Shown one piece after another: positions 35,901 through 43,905 of a stretch of 64,000 nt of DNA. The DNA lies in the NCBI RefSeq assembly GCF_021026375.1, contig NZ_JAJNDB010000005.1, positions 372,001 to 436,000 of the forward strand. Reading direction: 5' to 3'. The position numbers were made by a program, and so were the translations under genes. Source of the DNA: Actinomycetospora endophytica. Its GTDB lineage: Bacteria; Actinomycetota; Actinomycetes; Mycobacteriales; Pseudonocardiaceae. Every line of letters starts with the position of its first letter. Position 1 is the first letter of the stretch. Below the pieces are notes generated by a model, which was given only the letters and a program-made list of their open reading frames with translations, had not been told where the DNA came from and did no database searches.

Positions 35901-36052
35901 CGCCGGACCAGCCGGCTCTTCCCGGCTCCGGCCTCGGCGCGCAGCAGCACGGTGGCCGGGCGGCCGGCGCGGACGGAACGCCACGAATCGACGATGGCGT
36001 CGAATTCGGCGCGACGCCACGGATCTGTATCCACAGCGCTCTGACCAGCCAC
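32969..36052 (-). CDS. Large ATP-binding LuxR-family regulator (LAL type)
   Basis: The 1027-aa protein has an N-terminal AAA/STAND ATPase with Walker A AGAGKSR near residues 41-47 and Walker B LLAVEDLHWADPG. A long helical repeat region follows, then a C-terminal LuxR helix-turn-helix (LTPREHEVLAAVAEGLTNRQVGRRLGLQERTVAVHVSNVLRKT). This is the LAL architecture, in which ATP and an inducer drive oligomerisation and activation. The target is unknown; the co-directional DUF5995 gene is the nearest candidate. Confidence 0.92.
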   Translation of the reverse strand: MAGQSAVDTDPWRRAEFDAIVDSWRSVRAGRPATVLLRAEAGAGKSRLVRRLVDHAEAEGAFVLTGASIDVGDQLPFWPLISALRGLLAPASAAAEDARAALAPIAAELPALLDPAPGQVVDPGAHGLELIRRVLTTLADAAPVLLAVEDLHWADPGTRDAVVTLAAHLHHEPVFVVVTLRPEAFTNRHPLQTMVAELRRHPRAVVRDLEPLDRGTVGRLVSAAVGDAPELVDRVWERSGGNAFIVAETLRAIAAGEHGTLPGPLRDLVLGRVAPMGPIATAVVQALALGEEPVPHRLLSDVVQLSEPALVSALRDAVSAALVVVDPATDGYALRHGLIREVISEELMPGERRELHRRYALALDRLLDELPADGTATGGVGVVDVRTDLVLRRAHHWYAAGDVASAVHAVAAAARVTERLRDYGGAHRQWTRVLELTDRRALRAGPIRRALTVGDVVGGTSGEAGDDSRDRAVLISRAAEVAHLAGEHERAVELLENLEPRTDITLATRLGRYLLDAGRPADAVKALDDAPVREVEATVADRVAAGPGAAIAPSRQLAALHAVRADALLADGDVREAQEQAQRALTLSRAGGDDVEQVSMLVTLGFALAYRENAEAGLAAVAEGLAVAERVVDAVGVGRAYQHWSELLVGPLGEIAEGVELARQGVARMRELGLARTFGVGLLALVANGLFRLGRWAEAQEAIDEAWALRPMGAEALEIRLARVRLLVGRGEFGAADQDLGAVELLSSTAGERRQVPLLTLRSGMKMWEGRPGEAREFVTAGLDVVDRHPDDVFIVAPLLWHGLRAEAEAAAHGDRDAEAVRRLVDRLHDLEGRIPSIVPALRRTMIAYSRMCRAELKRAQGAADPEAWRDVAERWSALLNPYPAAYAQLRRADALLGAGRKPSSEVRACLRAAADTAREMGAAPFLREIEAIAARAGLSSGALADEAADGSAAPSSPSRAPELSALTPREHEVLAAVAEGLTNRQVGRRLGLQERTVAVHVSNVLRKTNTRSRTQAAALLQRVRAR

Positions 36053-36207
36053 GATATGGACGTTAGAGGGCGTCGCGGGGGATGGTCCAGACGTCCGGGG
36101 GCGGCAGCGTTGTCACTAGTCAGTTCTGCTGATGGCGGTGACGATCCCGTACTGAGGACTCTGGGTACCAGCTGTTCGGATGCGACCCCGAGCAGCATCG
36201 GGTGGAC

Positions 36208-36246
36208 GGCGTGGCAGTGGGGGCGGGGGGCGCCCACTGCCACGCC
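36208..36246. repeat. 14-bp-arm hairpin upstream of a small gene
   Basis: Arms 36208-36221 and 36233-36246 are perfectly complementary, with an 11-base G-rich loop. It is not at a gene end: it lies between the divergent LuxR-type gene and the small gene at 36279. It could be an attenuator, a 5' mRNA structure or a stray palindromic repeat. Confidence 0.55.
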
Positions 36247-36278
36247 GCAGCCCCGGCGACCCGACGAGCGGAGGGCTC

Positions 36279-36461
36279 ATGACCGAGCAGAGGCATCGCC
36301 GGACCGAGCCGGCCGCGCGGATTCCGGAGCCCCGGGAATCGGCCGACGACGGACCCGTCGCCGTGCGGGTGCGGCCCGAACCGTGGGAGCACGGGCTCGA
36401 GCGCCTGCCGCGGCGGGCCGAGCGCTTCCTGTCACTCCTGGACCGGTCGCGCCGCCCCTGA
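36279..36461 (+). CDS. Small charged hypothetical protein
   Basis: The 60-aa protein is rich in Arg, Glu and Pro, with no membrane segment and no domain I recognise. Support comes from GGAGGG five bases before the ATG and from its own orientation between two minus-strand genes. Its stop is 15 bases from the end of the convergent CBS gene. Confidence 0.5.
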   Translation: MTEQRHRRTEPAARIPEPRESADDGPVAVRVRPEPWEHGLERLPRRAERFLSLLDRSRRP

Positions 36462-36476
36462 TCCGGCGGCACCCGG

Positions 36477-37322
36477 CTACTCCTTCGGCGGCGGGGACTC
36501 GGCCCGCAGCAGGTCGCCGCGGCTGACCATGCCGACCACGTGTCCGTCGTCGTCGAGCACCGGCAGCGACCGGAAGCGGTGGTTGATCATCGCCCGGGCC
36601 ACCTTGACGATCGGGACGTCGTGCCGGACGGCGGTCGGACCCGTCGTCATGGCGTCCCCGACGCGCGTGGGTGGCGGGCCGCGGCGCCCGGAGAGCCGGT
36701 CGGGCATCAGGTCGGCCTCACTGATCACGCCGAGCAGGTGGTTGTCGTCGTCGAGCACCGGGAGGCAGCTCAGGCGGTTCACCGAGAGCCACGTGGCCGC
36801 GGACCGGACCGGGGTGGCGGGGGTCGCGACGACGAGGTCGGCCACCGGGGTCATCACCTCGCCCGCCGTCGTGCCCACCCGGGACTCGTCGGGCGGGGGC
36901 ACGTCGAGGTCGACCGGGTCCGAGCCGAGGAGCCGGTCGAGGAACGAGCGGTCGTCGGACGGGCGCAGCAGGTCGCCGCGGGTGACGATGCCGACGAGCA
37001 GCCCGCGCTCGACGATCGGCATCACCCGCTTCTCGCCGTAGTGCCGCAGCCGGTGCGCCAGGATCGTCAGGGGAGCGTCGGGGCTCATCGTCATGGGCTC
37101 GCGGGTCATGATCTCGCCGACCTGGGCGCCGGCGTGGCCGTCGACCTCGGCGCGCAGCACGTCGAGCGTCGTGAGGATCCCGACCAGCCGGTGCCCGCCG
37201 TCGACGACGGGGAGCGCGCTGAACCGGTTGCCGGTCAGCAGCGCGCGGGCGTCCTCGAGCGGCGCGCCCGGCGAGACGGTGACGACGCCCCGCGTCATCA
37301 CGCTGCTCGCCCGGGCCACCAC
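36477..37322 (-). CDS. Four-CBS-domain protein
   Basis: The 281-aa protein consists of four CBS domains (roughly residues 5-58, 68-120, 153-205 and 225-275). Each has the pattern VMT..V..V.P.....A...L.......LPVVD....LVGI....D. Paired CBS domains bind adenosine nucleotides and usually regulate another protein. There is no attached catalytic or BON domain, so it probably acts in trans. Start GTG at 37322, with another GTG directly after it. Confidence 0.93.
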   Translation of the reverse strand: MVARASSVMTRGVVTVSPGAPLEDARALLTGNRFSALPVVDGGHRLVGILTTLDVLRAEVDGHAGAQVGEIMTREPMTMSPDAPLTILAHRLRHYGEKRVMPIVERGLLVGIVTRGDLLRPSDDRSFLDRLLGSDPVDLDVPPPDESRVGTTAGEVMTPVADLVVATPATPVRSAATWLSVNRLSCLPVLDDDNHLLGVISEADLMPDRLSGRRGPPPTRVGDAMTTGPTAVRHDVPIVKVARAMINHRFRSLPVLDDDGHVVGMVSRGDLLRAESPPPKE

Positions 37323-37334
37323 AGGCGGAGCCTA

Positions 37335-37376
37335 TGTGAACGGATGTGGTCGCCGGAACGACCACATTCGTTCACA
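37335..37376. terminator. 18-bp-arm palindrome at the end of the ketopantoate-reductase-like gene
   Basis: Arms 37335-37352 and 37359-37376 pair at 17 of 18 positions with a 6-base loop. The right arm overlaps the stop codon of the upstream minus-strand gene, which it probably terminates before the CBS gene. Confidence 0.75.
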
Positions 37377-38253
37377 TGCTGCGCAGCAGCGCCAGCATCG
37401 TCGCGTTCAGCGGCGTCGGGACACCGTGGCGCTGGCCGGCGGCCACGACCGCGCCGGTGAGGTACTCGTGCTCGGTCGGGCGCCCGGCGAGGCGGTCGTA
37501 GAGCATCGAGGTGCCGGTCCCGGCGGGCATCGTCGCGTAGTGGTTCCGCAGCGTCGTGACGTCGTCCTCGCTCAGGTCGGCGCCCTCGGCGCGGGCCACC
37601 GCGACGACCTCCCGGGACAGGCCGAGGACGAGGTCGGCGGTCTGCGGTTCCGCGAGCACGTCGTTGCGGCGCATCGTGAGCGCGGTGATCGGGTTCGCGA
37701 CGGCGTTGCTGATCAGCTTGCGCCACGCGTCGGTCCGGTAGTCGGGCGAGCCGACGACCTCGACGCCGTCGTCCCCACCGGAGACCAGCGCACTCAGCCC
37801 CGAGACCCACGCGCCGTCCGGGACGGTGAGCCGCCCGTAGCCGTGGTGCACGATCCGGCCCGGCTCGACCGCCTCGGCGCCGAGCACGACGACGGCGGGC
37901 ACCGCGGTCGCGTCCGGGTGCACCAGACCCTCCACCCGACGGTCCTGGTCGACGCCGTTCTGAGCGACCACGACGACGGTGCCGGGTCCGGTCGTCGCCT
38001 TCAGCCATCCGGCCGCGGAGGCGGTGTCCTGGGCCTTCGTCGTGAGGATGACCCAGTCCGCCGGACCGACCGACGCCGGGTCGGTCCGGATCGCCGCGGG
38101 CACCGACCGCTCCTCGCCGTCGGCCCCCGAGCGCACGCGCAGCACGTCGAACGGGGTACGGACGGCGAGGGTGACGTCGTGCCCGCGTTCGTGGGCCAGG
38201 GCGGCGAGCACGCCGCCGATCGCGCCGGGACCGATGACCACCACGCTCGCCAT
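37372..38253 (-). CDS. 2-dehydropantoate 2-reductase (ketopantoate reductase)-like protein
   Basis: The roughly 293-aa protein has the NADP-binding motif VIGPGAIGG at its start, LTTKAQDT, VAQNGVDQ, and the C-terminal domain signature DAWRKLISNAVANPITAL with its catalytic lysine. It fits the ApbA/PanE fold, which reduces ketopantoate to pantoate in coenzyme A synthesis. Such paralogs are numerous in actinomycetes and many have other substrates, so panE itself is not claimed. An ATG at 38265 is an alternative start. Confidence 0.85.
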   Translation of the reverse strand: MASVVVIGPGAIGGVLAALAHERGHDVTLAVRTPFDVLRVRSGADGEERSVPAAIRTDPASVGPADWVILTTKAQDTASAAGWLKATTGPGTVVVVAQNGVDQDRRVEGLVHPDATAVPAVVVLGAEAVEPGRIVHHGYGRLTVPDGAWVSGLSALVSGGDDGVEVVGSPDYRTDAWRKLISNAVANPITALTMRRNDVLAEPQTADLVLGLSREVVAVARAEGADLSEDDVTTLRNHYATMPAGTGTSMLYDRLAGRPTEHEYLTGAVVAAGQRHGVPTPLNATMLALLRSM

Positions 38254-38370
38254 GCCCCCGATCATGGCCCGACGGGCGGGTCCTCACCACGCGGGCGGCT
38301 GCGGGCCGGGGCGATCGGCGAGCACCATCGAGAGCGAACCACCGATCTCGAGAACGGGAGGACGAGCCTC

Positions 38371-38634
38371 ATGCCCGGCAGTCTGTTCACCGTCTGGATC
38401 TATCCGACGCTCGGCGAGCCCATCACCGTCAGCACCCTGGACTTCGACTCCGAGGAGGCCGCCGTCGAGGCCGTGACCGAGAGCTTCGCCCGCGGGACCC
38501 CGTTCCGGATCCGCGAGCACGAGCTCGGCGGCGACCCGGGCGGCACGACGATCATGGTCAACCCGGCCAACGTCGTCGCGATCCGCGTCCGCTCCCCCGA
38601 GCCGGCCGGGAGCTCGACGGGTCAGTACCTGTAG
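38371..38634 (+). CDS. Small hypothetical protein
   Basis: The 87-aa acidic protein has no transmembrane segment and no domain I recognise; it mixes strands and helices (FTVWIYPTLGEPITVSTLDF, then SEEAAVEAVTESFA). GGGAGG about nine bases before the ATG supports the start. Its stop is separated by a single base from the stop of the convergent ABC exporter gene. Confidence 0.65.
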   Translation: MPGSLFTVWIYPTLGEPITVSTLDFDSEEAAVEAVTESFARGTPFRIREHELGGDPGGTTIMVNPANVVAIRVRSPEPAGSSTGQYL

Positions 38635-38635
38635 G

Positions 38636-40456
38636 TCACAGGGCCGCCGCGGTCCAGCGCCCGTCGCCCTCGAGGTCCAGCCGCCGCGAGTGGAACGCCT
38701 CCAGGCTGCTGCGGTGCCCGACGCTGATCAGCACGAGGTCGGGCAGTTCCTGGCGCAGCAGCGTGTAGAGCTCGTGCTCGAGGCCCTCGTCGAGCGCCGC
38801 CGTCGCCTCGTCGAGGAACACGACGTCGGGCCGCGCGATCAGCAGCCGCGCGAACCCGACCCGCTGCTGCTCGCCCGGGGAGAGCGTGCGGTACCAGAGC
38901 TCGTCGTCGTCGACGCGGTCCACGAGGTGCCCCATCGACGTCGCCCGCAGCACCCGCGCCGCCTCGTCGTCGGACACCGACTCCGCCGGGCCGGGATAGG
39001 CGAGCGCCGTGCGCAAGGTGCCCAGAGGCAGATAGGGCTGCTGGGCGAGGAAGACCGACCCGGAGCTGACCGGCCGTTCGACGGTGCCGTCCGCGTAGGG
39101 CCACAGGTCGGCGAGGCTGCGCAGCAGCGTGGTCTTGCCCGTGCCGGAGCGCCCCGTCACCAGCAGCGACTCGGCGCGGGCGAGCTCGAGCGACACGTCG
39201 TCGACGAGCACCTCGCCGTCGGGCTTGCGCACCGTGAGATCCCGGACGACGACCGCGGCGCCGGGACGGTCCCCGACCTCGAGCACCGGCAGTTCCCGCG
39301 CCTGCTCGTCGGCGTCGAGCAGCCCGGTGAGGCGGTCGAGCACGGCGCGGTAGGCGGCGAACTGGTCGTAGGCGTTGCGGAAGAACGAGAGCGCGTCGTG
39401 GACCTGGCCGAACGCCTGCGCGGTCTGCTGCACGTCGCCGAGGCTGATCGCCCGCGAGAAGAACCGGGGCGCCTGGATGATGATCGGGAAGACCACCGAG
39501 ATCTGGGTGATGCCCAGGTTGAAGCCCTGGAACTTCAGCGTCCGGATCACGATGCGCCAGTAGTTCGCGATGATGTCGGAGAACCGGCCGTCGAGCGTGC
39601 GCCGCTCCACCGGCTCACCGCGCGAGAAGGCGATGTTCTCGGCGTTGTCGCGGACCCGCACGAGCGCATAACGGTAGAACGCGCCCAGTCCCTCGTTGAG
39701 GAAGTTCAGCCGGACCAGCGGCCGGCCGATCCGGAACGCGAACACCGAGGCGACGATGACGTAAAGGAACGCGATGAACGTCATCGCGCGGGGAATCTCG
39801 AGCCCGAACAGCGAGAGCGGGCCGGAGAGCTGCCAGAGCACGACCGTGAACGACGGGATCGTGATCAGGGCGCTCACCGCGCCGTTCGGGCCGAAGGAGA
39901 GCGTGTAGGAGTCCTCCGCGAAGGTCCGGATGTCCTCCTGGATCCGCTGGTCGGGGTTGTCGACCGACGTCGGCGAGAAGCGGGAGCGGTGATAGACGCG
40001 GTCGCCGAGCCAGTCGCCGAGGAACCGGTCGTTGAGGTTCTCCCAGAGCCGGATCAGGAACGACTGGCCGACGTAATAGGTCACCAGCGCCTGCGCGACG
40101 TAGAGCGCCGCGATCACCGCGAAGATCCCGATGGCGCGCCAGAACGCCGCCGCGTCGAGGTTCTGCAGCGCGGTGTAGAGCTCGTTGGTGTTGTAGGAGA
40201 GGAGCAGATTCAGGCGCACCGACAGCACGACGAGCAGCAGCAACAGCAGGATGAACAGCGTCGGGCGCCAGGTCCGGCGTTCACCCCGGGTCGGGCGGAC
40301 GAACGGGCCGGCCAACCGCCAGAACTGTCGGCCCCACGTCGTCAGGCGGGCGATCAGTACCGCGACGATCCCGAGCACGATCAGCGCGGCGACGAAGACG
40401 CCGAGGATCCACAGCAGACTGGTGAGCCATTCCGTGCTCCAGTCGACGTCGTCCAT
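38636..40456 (-). CDS. SbmA/BacA-type ABC transporter (fused permease and ATPase)
   Basis: The 606-aa protein has six or so transmembrane helices with the ABC_membrane_2/SbmA-BacA signature (QALVTYYVGQSFLIRLWENLNDRFLGDWL, then VDNPDQRIQEDI). An ABC ATPase follows: Walker A GRSGTGKTT, signature LSPGEQQR, Walker B VVFLDEATAALD. It is the layout of mycobacterial Rv1819c and YddA, which move hydrophilic compounds such as cobalamin, bleomycin or antimicrobial peptides. A short extra helix precedes the core. It is last in a run with the two paralogous membrane proteins and the coiled-coil protein. Confidence 0.92.
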   Translation of the reverse strand: MDDVDWSTEWLTSLLWILGVFVAALIVLGIVAVLIARLTTWGRQFWRLAGPFVRPTRGERRTWRPTLFILLLLLLVVLSVRLNLLLSYNTNELYTALQNLDAAAFWRAIGIFAVIAALYVAQALVTYYVGQSFLIRLWENLNDRFLGDWLGDRVYHRSRFSPTSVDNPDQRIQEDIRTFAEDSYTLSFGPNGAVSALITIPSFTVVLWQLSGPLSLFGLEIPRAMTFIAFLYVIVASVFAFRIGRPLVRLNFLNEGLGAFYRYALVRVRDNAENIAFSRGEPVERRTLDGRFSDIIANYWRIVIRTLKFQGFNLGITQISVVFPIIIQAPRFFSRAISLGDVQQTAQAFGQVHDALSFFRNAYDQFAAYRAVLDRLTGLLDADEQARELPVLEVGDRPGAAVVVRDLTVRKPDGEVLVDDVSLELARAESLLVTGRSGTGKTTLLRSLADLWPYADGTVERPVSSGSVFLAQQPYLPLGTLRTALAYPGPAESVSDDEAARVLRATSMGHLVDRVDDDELWYRTLSPGEQQRVGFARLLIARPDVVFLDEATAALDEGLEHELYTLLRQELPDLVLISVGHRSSLEAFHSRRLDLEGDGRWTAAAL

Positions 40457-40541
40457 CGCGACCTCCCCCTGCGCCGATCACCGGCTGCGTGGCAGGAAGG
40501 TAGCGGAGGGCCCCGACGGTGAGCGGACGAGGTCGTCCGGG

Positions 40542-41177
40542 CTAGCGCCCGTAGGTGATCTGCGCACCCGTCGTCGTGAACTCCTCGCGGCTGAAGGCGA
40601 CCGTGTCGGAGAAGTTCCCGTCGAGCCCGACCCGGTAGTGGGCGTGGTCGGAGGGCACGTCGGTGACGGTGAACGTGACCCGGCAGGCGTCCGCGCCCGG
40701 GGAGCGGGTGTGCCAGCGGTCGACCGCGGTGCCCGTGCTCGCCAGGGGCGCGGAGCCGATGACGGTGCCGTCGGTACTGAAGATCGTGACCGAGCTGGCC
40801 GACATCTCGGGGAAGCAGCTGCCGCCCGGGGCGGGGAGGTCCTCGCCGCTGACCGCGATCGAGCCGGGCACGGACATCGTCGGGGGCGATACCGCGAACA
40901 CGCCCGCGACGCCGGCCCCGGTCGCGAGCACCAGCCCGAGGCCCACGAGGGCACGGGCGCGACGCTGCCGGGCGGTGGGAGCGGGTCGAGTGGCCGGTTC
41001 GGTGACGGGGTCCGGGGCGGGCGGCGCGTCCAGCCAGCGCACGCCGCGCGGCGCCGGGATGGCGAGCTGGGGCGACCACGGCGCGAGCGCGTCCGGCTCG
41101 GGTTCGCGGGGATACGGGACGGACGGGACCGCGGGGATACCGCCGTCCGTACCGACCTCGGGCTCCGTCGTGCTCAT
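40542..41177 (-). CDS. Single-pass membrane protein with C-terminal extracellular domain, paralog A
   Basis: The 211-aa protein has a Pro-rich cytoplasmic N-terminus with a short PRGVRWLDAP motif, one transmembrane helix (about 72-92), and an extracellular beta-type domain. That domain holds two cysteines likely to pair and ends in TTGAQITYGR. It is clearly paralogous to the protein at 43049-43681: the N-terminal motif, cysteine spacing, GSGTALDQW/STGTAVDRW segment and the C-terminus all match. Function unknown. GGGGGAGG precedes the ATG. Confidence 0.75.
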   Translation of the reverse strand: MSTTEPEVGTDGGIPAVPSVPYPREPEPDALAPWSPQLAIPAPRGVRWLDAPPAPDPVTEPATRPAPTARQRRARALVGLGLVLATGAGVAGVFAVSPPTMSVPGSIAVSGEDLPAPGGSCFPEMSASSVTIFSTDGTVIGSAPLASTGTAVDRWHTRSPGADACRVTFTVTDVPSDHAHYRVGLDGNFSDTVAFSREEFTTTGAQITYGR

Positions 41178-41258
41178 CTCCCGAACCTCCCCCGAACGTC
41201 GGTAGAGACTAGGCCACGTGAGCCAGCCGTGTGCTCAGATCGATGATCAGACCACACC

Positions 41259-42863
41259 TCAGGTGCGGGTGTTGCGCAAGTGGCGTCCGAAGTAGGCGAC
41301 GTGGACGGTGCGGGTGCGCTCCACCCACGTGAAGTAGATCCGGGGCGCCATCCCCGCCGACGAGATCTTGATGTGCGACTGGACCATGGCGTCCTCGCCG
41401 TCCACCGGGAACGTCCGGGACTCCGGCCAGCGCTCCATCACGGTCTTCGACTCGCGCATGGCGAGCTTGCGGGGGTTCGCCGGCCAGGCCATGGGGTGGC
41501 GGGAGTTCCAGCACCACTGGAAGAAGTCGCCGTCGTACCCGTCGCGGGACCGTGCGCGCGAGTAGAAGGCCAGCGCCCGCAGCGCCCGCCAGGACTGTTC
41601 GCCCCAGGCCGGCCCCGCCGCCTGCCGGTCGAGCAGCTCCAGGTCGACCCCGGCCTCCGTCGGGAAGTCCAGATAGGTCGACAGGTGCTTGCGGGCGAGG
41701 GCGGCGGCGTCGCTGCAGTCGCGGGCGTGCGAGGGCGCGAGGTCGATGCCCTCGAGGCCCTCCTCGCTGCGTTCCCCGCGCAGGCGGGCGAGCTCGGCGG
41801 CGGCCGCGGCGAGCTGGTCGCGCAGGTCGGTGACCTCGTGCTGCAGGTCGCCGAACTCCTCGATCACCTCCTCCGCGGTGCGCCGTTCCCCGACGAGCTC
41901 GGTCTCGAGGTCGGTGACGCGGGCCGACTCGCGGGCGACCTTCTCGACCATGCCGCCCGGCGTCTGGTCGTCGAGCCGCTCGGCCGCGCGGTCCCAGCTG
42001 TCCGGGGCGCGGCGCATGCCCGACGTCGGGGCGAGCTGGTTGACCGCGATCCGTCCGGCCAGGGCGGGGCGGTCCTTGAAGCGTTCGGCGCGGATCTCGA
42101 GGTGCCGGGTCGTGGCGTCGCCGGCGGGGTCGAGGGCCGGGAGGTAGACGCGCATCGCGCCCGGGTGCACCCCGAACCCGTCGCCGAGGGCGCCGTCGAG
42201 CGTGTCGAGGCCGTCGGTGTCGACGACGGCGACCGTCGCGAGGCCCGCGACGTCCCGAGTCGTGCGCTGCACCGCGGCGTCGAAGACCTGGGCCGCCCGC
42301 TCCTCGGCGTCCGGCTCGAGCCCGCCGAAGACGACGACGGGGACGTCCCGGTCGGCCAGCGTCAGCAGCCCGGCGAGGTCCTCGGCCCCGTCCTCGCCGT
42401 GATAGCGCACGGTCCGGGGCAGCAGCGACACCCCGCCGAGGGCGGCCGCCGTCGTCGTGAGCAGGTCGGCGATGAAGCCGGGCGGCTTCGCGAAGAGCGG
42501 TTCGGTGAGGTCCCGGGAGTCGGCGTCGACGTCGATCCACGTCCAGGCCTTCGCCCCCTCGCCGGTGCAGCTCCCGCCCGACCAGGCCCGCACCGTCGTC
42601 GTCCACCGGCTCCCGTCGCGGTGGGACTCGACGAACACCAGCCGGACGGCCTTCTCGATCTTGGTGTCGCCCGGGTCGTCGTGGGCGTCGCGGCGCAGGA
42701 CGTACCGGTACTGGTCGCTCGCGCGGGTGCGGGCGCTGCCGGACGGGAGCGGCCGGTGGTGGCGCAGCGCGATGCCCTCGGCCCACGCGACGACGGCGCG
42801 GTCGGCCGCGTCGACCGCGTCCGGGTCGTCGGAGGCCCAGATACTGCGGTACAGCGTCGCCAT
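41259..42863 (-). CDS. Coiled-coil protein with a conserved C-terminal domain, unknown function
   Basis: The 534-aa protein has three parts. An N-terminal alpha/beta region (1-290) contains LRRDAHDDPGDTKIEKAVRLVFVESHRDGSRW. A coiled coil covers about 295-375. A C-terminal domain reads QSWRALRALAFYSRARSRDG, then AMVQSHIKISSAGMAPRIYF and ends HVAYFGRHLRNTRT. I recall similar ends on standalone actinobacterial proteins of unknown function, but no activity is established. It is bracketed by two paralogous membrane proteins in the same orientation, which suggests a shared complex. GGGGAGG precedes the ATG. Confidence 0.6.
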   Translation of the reverse strand: MATLYRSIWASDDPDAVDAADRAVVAWAEGIALRHHRPLPSGSARTRASDQYRYVLRRDAHDDPGDTKIEKAVRLVFVESHRDGSRWTTTVRAWSGGSCTGEGAKAWTWIDVDADSRDLTEPLFAKPPGFIADLLTTTAAALGGVSLLPRTVRYHGEDGAEDLAGLLTLADRDVPVVVFGGLEPDAEERAAQVFDAAVQRTTRDVAGLATVAVVDTDGLDTLDGALGDGFGVHPGAMRVYLPALDPAGDATTRHLEIRAERFKDRPALAGRIAVNQLAPTSGMRRAPDSWDRAAERLDDQTPGGMVEKVARESARVTDLETELVGERRTAEEVIEEFGDLQHEVTDLRDQLAAAAAELARLRGERSEEGLEGIDLAPSHARDCSDAAALARKHLSTYLDFPTEAGVDLELLDRQAAGPAWGEQSWRALRALAFYSRARSRDGYDGDFFQWCWNSRHPMAWPANPRKLAMRESKTVMERWPESRTFPVDGEDAMVQSHIKISSAGMAPRIYFTWVERTRTVHVAYFGRHLRNTRT

Positions 42864-42993
42864 CTCCGTGCCACCTCCCCGGTCATCCGCGCTGCCTCCC
42901 GCAGCATGCCTGGTGACCGGGGTCGGGCGCTGCCCCTGATGATCCTTCGGCAGAGCGGCAGGTTGGAGGAGGCCCGGGTGCGCGGTGAGGTCG

Positions 42994-43046
42994 AGGGAGC
43001 CGCTGCGGGTCGAGCGGATCTCCGTCTACCCGTACGGCGGCTCCCT
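42994..43046. repeat. 53-bp palindromic element, copy A
   Basis: Arms AGGGAGCCG (42994-43002) and CGGCTCCCT (43038-43046) enclose a central GGTCGAGCGGATCTCC. A second copy of exactly the same 53-bp length is at 57558-57610, with the same central block and one compensated arm change. This copy ends two bases before the stop of paralog B and may act as its terminator. Confidence 0.75.
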
Positions 43047-43048
43047 GA

Positions 43049-43681
43049 TCAGGCGTGGCCGTAGGTGACTTGGGCGCCCGAGGTCTGCAGCTGCTCCTTG
43101 CTGAAGCCGACGCCCTGGCCGGCGCTGGTCCCCACGGCGACGGTGTAGAAGTCGTCGGCGCCGCTGACGTTGGTGAACGTGAACGAGTACTGGCAAGCGT
43201 CCGCGTATCCGGACGAGTAGGTGTTCCACTGATCGAGGGCGGTCCCGGAGCCGGTCAGGGAACTCGTCCCGACCAGGTCGCCGTTCGACCCGAAGATCGA
43301 GACGGGCTTGCCCCTCATCGACGGGTTCTCGCAGGCCGAGCCCGGCATCACCACTCCGTTCATGCCGTAGACGGTCACGGAGCCGTTGATCGTCATCTTC
43401 GAGGTCTTCTGGGCGACCGTCCCGATGATCGCCACGGCCACGATCGCGAGAACGACGCCGAGGACGATCCAGCCCCAGCGCATGCCCGAGCGTCGCTGCG
43501 GAGTGGGCGCGCCGTAGCCCTGCCAGCCCATCGGCGGCAGGCCGGCCGGCGGAACCGGACCGCCTCCCGACTGCGACGGCACCTCGCCCCAGTGCACGCC
43601 GCGCTGGGTCGACACCCACGGGCCGACAGGCGATGCTGTCGCACCGCTGTCGACGCCCGACTGCGGCTGGGTCTTGGTCAT
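43049..43681 (-). CDS. Single-pass membrane protein with C-terminal extracellular domain, paralog B
   Basis: The 210-aa protein has a Pro/Gly-rich cytoplasmic head containing QRGVHWGEVP, one transmembrane helix (about 69-90) and an extracellular domain with two cysteines ending TSGAQVTYGHA. It is the paralog of 40542-41177, with the same domain order and cysteine positions. It is the first gene in the run paralog B, coiled-coil protein, paralog A, ABC exporter. The ATG is supported by GGGGAG upstream. The function is unknown; sensing or cell-envelope scaffolding is possible. Confidence 0.75.
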   Translation of the reverse strand: MTKTQPQSGVDSGATASPVGPWVSTQRGVHWGEVPSQSGGGPVPPAGLPPMGWQGYGAPTPQRRSGMRWGWIVLGVVLAIVAVAIIGTVAQKTSKMTINGSVTVYGMNGVVMPGSACENPSMRGKPVSIFGSNGDLVGTSSLTGSGTALDQWNTYSSGYADACQYSFTFTNVSGADDFYTVAVGTSAGQGVGFSKEQLQTSGAQVTYGHA

Positions 43682-43905
43682 CTCGGCTCCCCGATGGCGT
43701 GGTCGGCGCCGCACCACCGCGGGCCGTCGGCGGGCTTCTCGACGCCGCCCGGTCCGGCGTTACGGCGGTGTCGCTCGTTCGGGTGGGTTCGTCGCCAGCA
43801 CTCTGATCAGCGGTAACGCCGTTCGGGCCGCGGCGATGAGGGGATCGAGCTCGCGGGGGCCGCTCCCTCGCGAACGGTTCACCCACCATCGCCCGGAGCC
43901 CGACG

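Noticed and set aside
32987-36526. Long plus-strand open frame (about 1180 codons) opposite the LuxR-type regulator
   Set aside because: It is an antisense shadow of a gene with clear Walker and LuxR motifs; composition is repetitive and no family is recognised.
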